This document shows, piece by piece, positions 61,113-64,000 of a stretch of 64,000 nucleotides of DNA. The stretch comes from Agapetus fuscipes (Eukaryota > Arthropoda > Insecta > Trichoptera > Glossosomatidae): contig OX637333.1 of the NCBI GenBank assembly GCA_951799405.1, positions 18,723,960 through 18,787,959 of the forward strand, written 5' to 3'. How positions within the stretch are numbered: the stretch's first letter is position 1; the number at the start of each line of letters is the position of its first letter. Below the pieces are notes generated by a model. That model did no database searches, was not told the DNA's origin, and saw nothing but the letters and a program-made list of their open reading frames with translations. Made by a program: the position numbers and the translations under genes.

Positions 61113-64000
61113 GTTTCATAACTGTAACTGTAACTGTAACTCTGTCGCCATTCCGCTAGGGGTGGCCAGAGCCTCTGCAGAGTTGCCTCCATTTTTTCCT
61201 ATCCTGACATACCTCTTTCAATTCCTTCATATCCATCACCTTTTTCATGCATTTTCTTCTTTTACGCTCACTTTGTATATCCCATTCTTTCACAATCTCC
61301 TCAATCTGATCACTCCATACTTTTCTCGGTCGTCCCTTCCCTCTTTTTCCTTTCACACTTTCTTTGTATACATACTTTGTCAGTCTATCATCTTTCATTC
61401 TTTCCACATGCCCAAACCATCTCATCACATTCTTTTGTACTTTAACTTTCACATCCTCTTTCAAATTACATTCTTTTTTTACCCATTCATTCCTAACTCT
61501 ATCCCTCAAAGTTTTTCCTGTCATACTTCTCAAATGCTTCATTTCCACCGTACATACTTTACTCATTTCGCTATCATTCACTGTCCATGCTTCACTTCCA
61601 TACATCAAAGTCGGTAACAATATGCCATTGTGTACCGCCATTCTCAGATCCATCGTCAATCGCTTGTTCTTTGCTATTCTTCCTATTGCACCGACCACTT
61701 GCTTTCCCTTGCACACCCTATTCTCAAGTTCTCTTGTCATCTTTCCATTCTTTTCAAACATACTTCCCAAGTATCTAAATTCATCCACAATTTCAACTTT
61801 CGTACCATTCAACATAAACGTGCATTCTTCAGTTTCATCCCTTCTGTCAAAAATCAGTACTTTCGTCTTACTTGCATTAATTTTCAACTTGCTTGCACAC
61901 AGAACATGGTTCAAACTAGAGAGCATTGTCTGGAATTCCGCTGCTGAATCAGCAATTAATACTGCGTCATCAGCATAAAGCAGAACTCCGACTTTTCTCT
62001 CTCCAATTTGTATGCCATGTCCTTCCAGATTCGCTTGTTTAACACAATGATCCATGATTATATTGAATAACCATGGGCTCATTATGCAACCCTGTCTCAC
62101 ACCTTTGTACACATTAAAATACTCGCTGTATTCTCCATCCACCCTGACACACGCCCTGCTATTAACATAGATGGCGCGTATCGCATTCAAAAGTGCTTTG
62201 TTTACACCATACTTCTCTAGCACACACCACATCATACTTCTATCCACCGAGTCGAAGGCTTTCTCAAGATCTACGAAAGCCGCGTAGACCTTTTTATTAA
62301 CGGCCAGCTGTTTTTCGACTATCTGTCGAAGCGCGAAAATCTGGTCCACGCAACCTCTTTCTGGCATAAAGCCAGATTGTATATCTGAGACCTTCTCCTG
62401 GGTGGATAATCTTACCCTATGGATAAGAATCTTGCATAGCACTTTACCTGGCACACTAAGAAGGCTGATCGGTCTGTAGTTACGGCAGTCTTTTTTGTCG
62501 CCTTTACCTTTGTAAATTGGCACAATGACCGCCTCTCTCCAGTCCGATGGAACCTCCTTGACACTAACACACAATTCGCAAAGCTCTTTCATCCATTCGA
62601 TCACACATTCTCCTCCCGCTTTCAACATCTCAGGTCTCACACCATCCACACTTGCAGCTTTCCCATTCTTTAATTCCTTTATAACCTTTCTTACTTCTTC
62701 TTTCGATATTTTCAAAACATTACCCTCATCATATTCTCCTTTCACAGTTAAATCACATTCATCTTCACCAAAAACCTCATTAAAATATTCTTTCCATCTC
62801 TTTTTTACATCTTCTTTATTCCACAGAATGTCTCCGCTGACATTTTTGATTCCCGGAGTTGTGGACTCACAACTTTCGTTGTTTTGTCTCACCCAGCTCC
62901 AAAACATCTTTTTATTGTCAGAGAAGTCATTCTGTGCTCTTTCACTTAATTTCTCTTCCATACTTCTCTTACTCATTTGAACTTCATTCTTCGCTAGCCA
63001 TTTTTTCCTCTTGTACTCGGTCTCTAACATTTTATTCTTTCTATCATTAATCCATTTTAAATAACTATCTTTCTTCTCTTTCACTGCTTGTTTAACCTTA
63101 TCGTTCCACCATTCATTGCCTTTTCTATGCCCAATCGTCACTTCTCCACATACTTTCTTTGCACTTTCAACCAAACATGTTTTAAATGTTTCCCACATTT
63201 TTCCTACACATGCATTCTTCGCCAATTCCTTGCATTCATCCGATTTCAAAATCTGGCTTACTTCCACTTCAAAATCATTCCTCACACTTTCATCATCTAG
63301 TTTTTCTACCTTTATTCTTTTCATCTTAATAACTTTCGTTCTTTTCAACATTTTCACTTTACCTATCATAACTGTGGCACACAAGAGATGATGGTCTGAT
63401 CCCACGGATACACCTTGGTAGACTCTGACATCTCTTATGGCACCTCTCATACATTCTTCCATACATATGTAGTCAATGACAGTGCGAGTATTTGGCCCAT
63501 ACCACGTATATGTGTGCACGTCTTTATGTTTAAACCAGGTATTTGATACAAACATACCATGCTCCACACACATGTCGACAAGACGTCTCCCACTGCCATT
63601 GATGACACCTCTTCCATTTGGTCCTACGACCCTCTCATATTCATCCTTTCTTCTACCTACCCATCCATTCATGTCACCAAGAAGCAATAACTTTTCATTC
63701 TCGTCTTTCATTCTGACTGTGTCATCAAGCATATCCCAGAATTCATTTTTAGTCTCCATACATTCTGAATCTACTGGCGCATAGCATGCAATGAGTAAAA
63801 AGTTCATACTTCCATACCTGATCCTCACTAGAAGAATCCTAGGAGAGATCCATTCGTAATTCCTAACATAATTTCTCACACTCTCAATTATAATCACACC
63901 AACACCCTGTCTAGGGCATCCATCTTTCACTCCCGAGTAAATGAATAAACTAGCATTACTCAGAACTTTCTCCCCTTCACCTTTCATCTTGGTCTCAGTC
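61113..64000 (-). mobile_element. RTE-like LINE (RTE-1), nearly complete, runs off window
   Basis: Minus-oriented element whose 3' end is the (TTACAG)n tail at about 61121-61141, only some 20 bp after the stop codon. A very short 3' UTR with a simple-repeat tail is typical of RTE-type elements. The 5' end lies beyond 64000. At least ten truncated copies with the same 3' end occur in the window. Confidence 0.9.
61156..64000 (-). CDS. RTE-like endonuclease-reverse transcriptase
   Basis: One frame is open from the window edge to the stop at 61156 (at least 947 codons; the first internal ATG is at 63987, but the frame reads ETK upstream, itself an endonuclease motif, so the true start is outside). 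Residues from that ATG: AP-endonuclease with GDMNGW (104-109), NTWFKHKDVHTYTW and IDYI (about 149-174), and SDHHLL (197-202). RT has CRNYRPISLLSVPGK, FVDLEKAFDSVDR (motif A), GVRQGCIMSPWLFNI (motif B), YADDAVLIADS (671 onward, motif C) and FRYLGSMFE. The C-terminal part has LMYGSEAWTV, MRWFGHVERM and GRGRPRKVWSDQ. No stop or frameshift is visible, so it may be a recently active copy. Mobilises RNA by target-primed reverse transcription in this family. Confidence 0.93.
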   Translation of the reverse strand, partial: TETKMKGEGEKVLSNASLFIYSGVKDGCPRQGVGVIIIESVRNYVRNYEWISPRILLVRIRYGSMNFLLIACYAPVDSECMETKNEFWDMLDDTVRMKDENEKLLLLGDMNGWVGRRKDEYERVVGPNGRGVINGSGRRLVDMCVEHGMFVSNTWFKHKDVHTYTWYGPNTRTVIDYICMEECMRGAIRDVRVYQGVSVGSDHHLLCATVMIGKVKMLKRTKVIKMKRIKVEKLDDESVRNDFEVEVSQILKSDECKELAKNACVGKMWETFKTCLVESAKKVCGEVTIGHRKGNEWWNDKVKQAVKEKKDSYLKWINDRKNKMLETEYKRKKWLAKNEVQMSKRSMEEKLSERAQNDFSDNKKMFWSWVRQNNESCESTTPGIKNVSGDILWNKEDVKKRWKEYFNEVFGEDECDLTVKGEYDEGNVLKISKEEVRKVIKELKNGKAASVDGVRPEMLKAGGECVIEWMKELCELCVSVKEVPSDWREAVIVPIYKGKGDKKDCRNYRPISLLSVPGKVLCKILIHRVRLSTQEKVSDIQSGFMPERGCVDQIFALRQIVEKQLAVNKKVYAAFVDLEKAFDSVDRSMMWCVLEKYGVNKALLNAIRAIYVNSRACVRVDGEYSEYFNVYKGVRQGCIMSPWLFNIIMDHCVKQANLEGHGIQIGERKVGVLLYADDAVLIADSAAEFQTMLSSLNHVLCASKLKINASKTKVLIFDRRDETEECTFMLNGTKVEIVDEFRYLGSMFEKNGKMTRELENRVCKGKQVVGAIGRIAKNKRLTMDLRMAVHNGILLPTLMYGSEAWTVNDSEMSKVCTVEMKHLRSMTGKTLRDRVRNEWVKKECNLKEDVKVKVQKNVMRWFGHVERMKDDRLTKYVYKESVKGKRGKGRPRKVWSDQIEEIVKEWDIQSERKRRKCMKKVMDMKELKEVCQDRKKWRQLCRGSGHP

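Noticed and set aside
61162..63784. Several plus-strand open frames of 60-200 codons over the RTE-1 element
   Set aside because: They are antisense shadows of the long minus-strand reverse transcriptase frame; they are rich in Phe/Ser/His from complementary A/G-rich codons.

Overview
The window reads as nuclear DNA of an arthropod, most likely an insect. Three intron-bearing or conserved metazoan genes sit in AT-rich sequence packed with non-LTR retrotransposon fragments, SINEs, MITEs and one DIRS-type element. No bacterial operon logic, CRISPR array or rRNA operon was seen, and the species cannot be fixed from the sequence. Host genes are few: a glycine N-acyltransferase-like gene (minus, 37598-39199, two exons), an intronless snRNP Sm D1 gene (plus, 44124-44507), and a multi-C2H2 zinc-finger gene (plus, proposed exons 48592-48660, 52802-52935, 53874-56655). 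They do not form a functional unit. Their introns and flanks are full of the same repeats as the rest of the window.

Layout. 1-7865: an L2/CR1-type LINE fragment, an AT-rich LINE 3' half with a poly(A) tail, and SINE copies. 7866-13600: a DIRS-type tyrosine-recombinase retroelement with 193-bp inverted terminal repeats and a textbook internal complementary region. It carries a nested RTE insertion with a 6-bp target duplication and a 186-bp triplication; gag and RT are broken, while the recombinase frame is open. 13600-37000: dense repeats, including a solo LTR, a 5S-rRNA/tRNA composite SINE, many copies of an orphan short repeat (called Rep-A here) and several foldback MITEs. 37265-39765: the acyltransferase gene, enclosed by RTE-like fragments. 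40000-61100: Sm D1 and zinc-finger genes with hAT-type and Tc1/mariner-type MITEs showing clear target duplications. 61113-64000: a nearly complete RTE-like element (minus) with one long open frame that runs off the window end. It is the apparent source type of about a dozen truncated copies elsewhere.

Repeat names used here are local. Rep-A is a ~255-bp SINE-like family with more than 30 copies. Rep-B is a second orphan repeat with 5 copies. SINE-1, SINE-2 and SINE-3 are three families with tRNA-like heads. RTE-1 and RTE-2 are two RTE-like LINE families. The most notable items are the 5S-tRNA chimera at 21133-21535, the Rep-A family with recurrent breaks at its internal palindrome, and the complete DIRS termini/ICR architecture. 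All alignments were made by eye; copy boundaries are usually good to about 5-15 bases.
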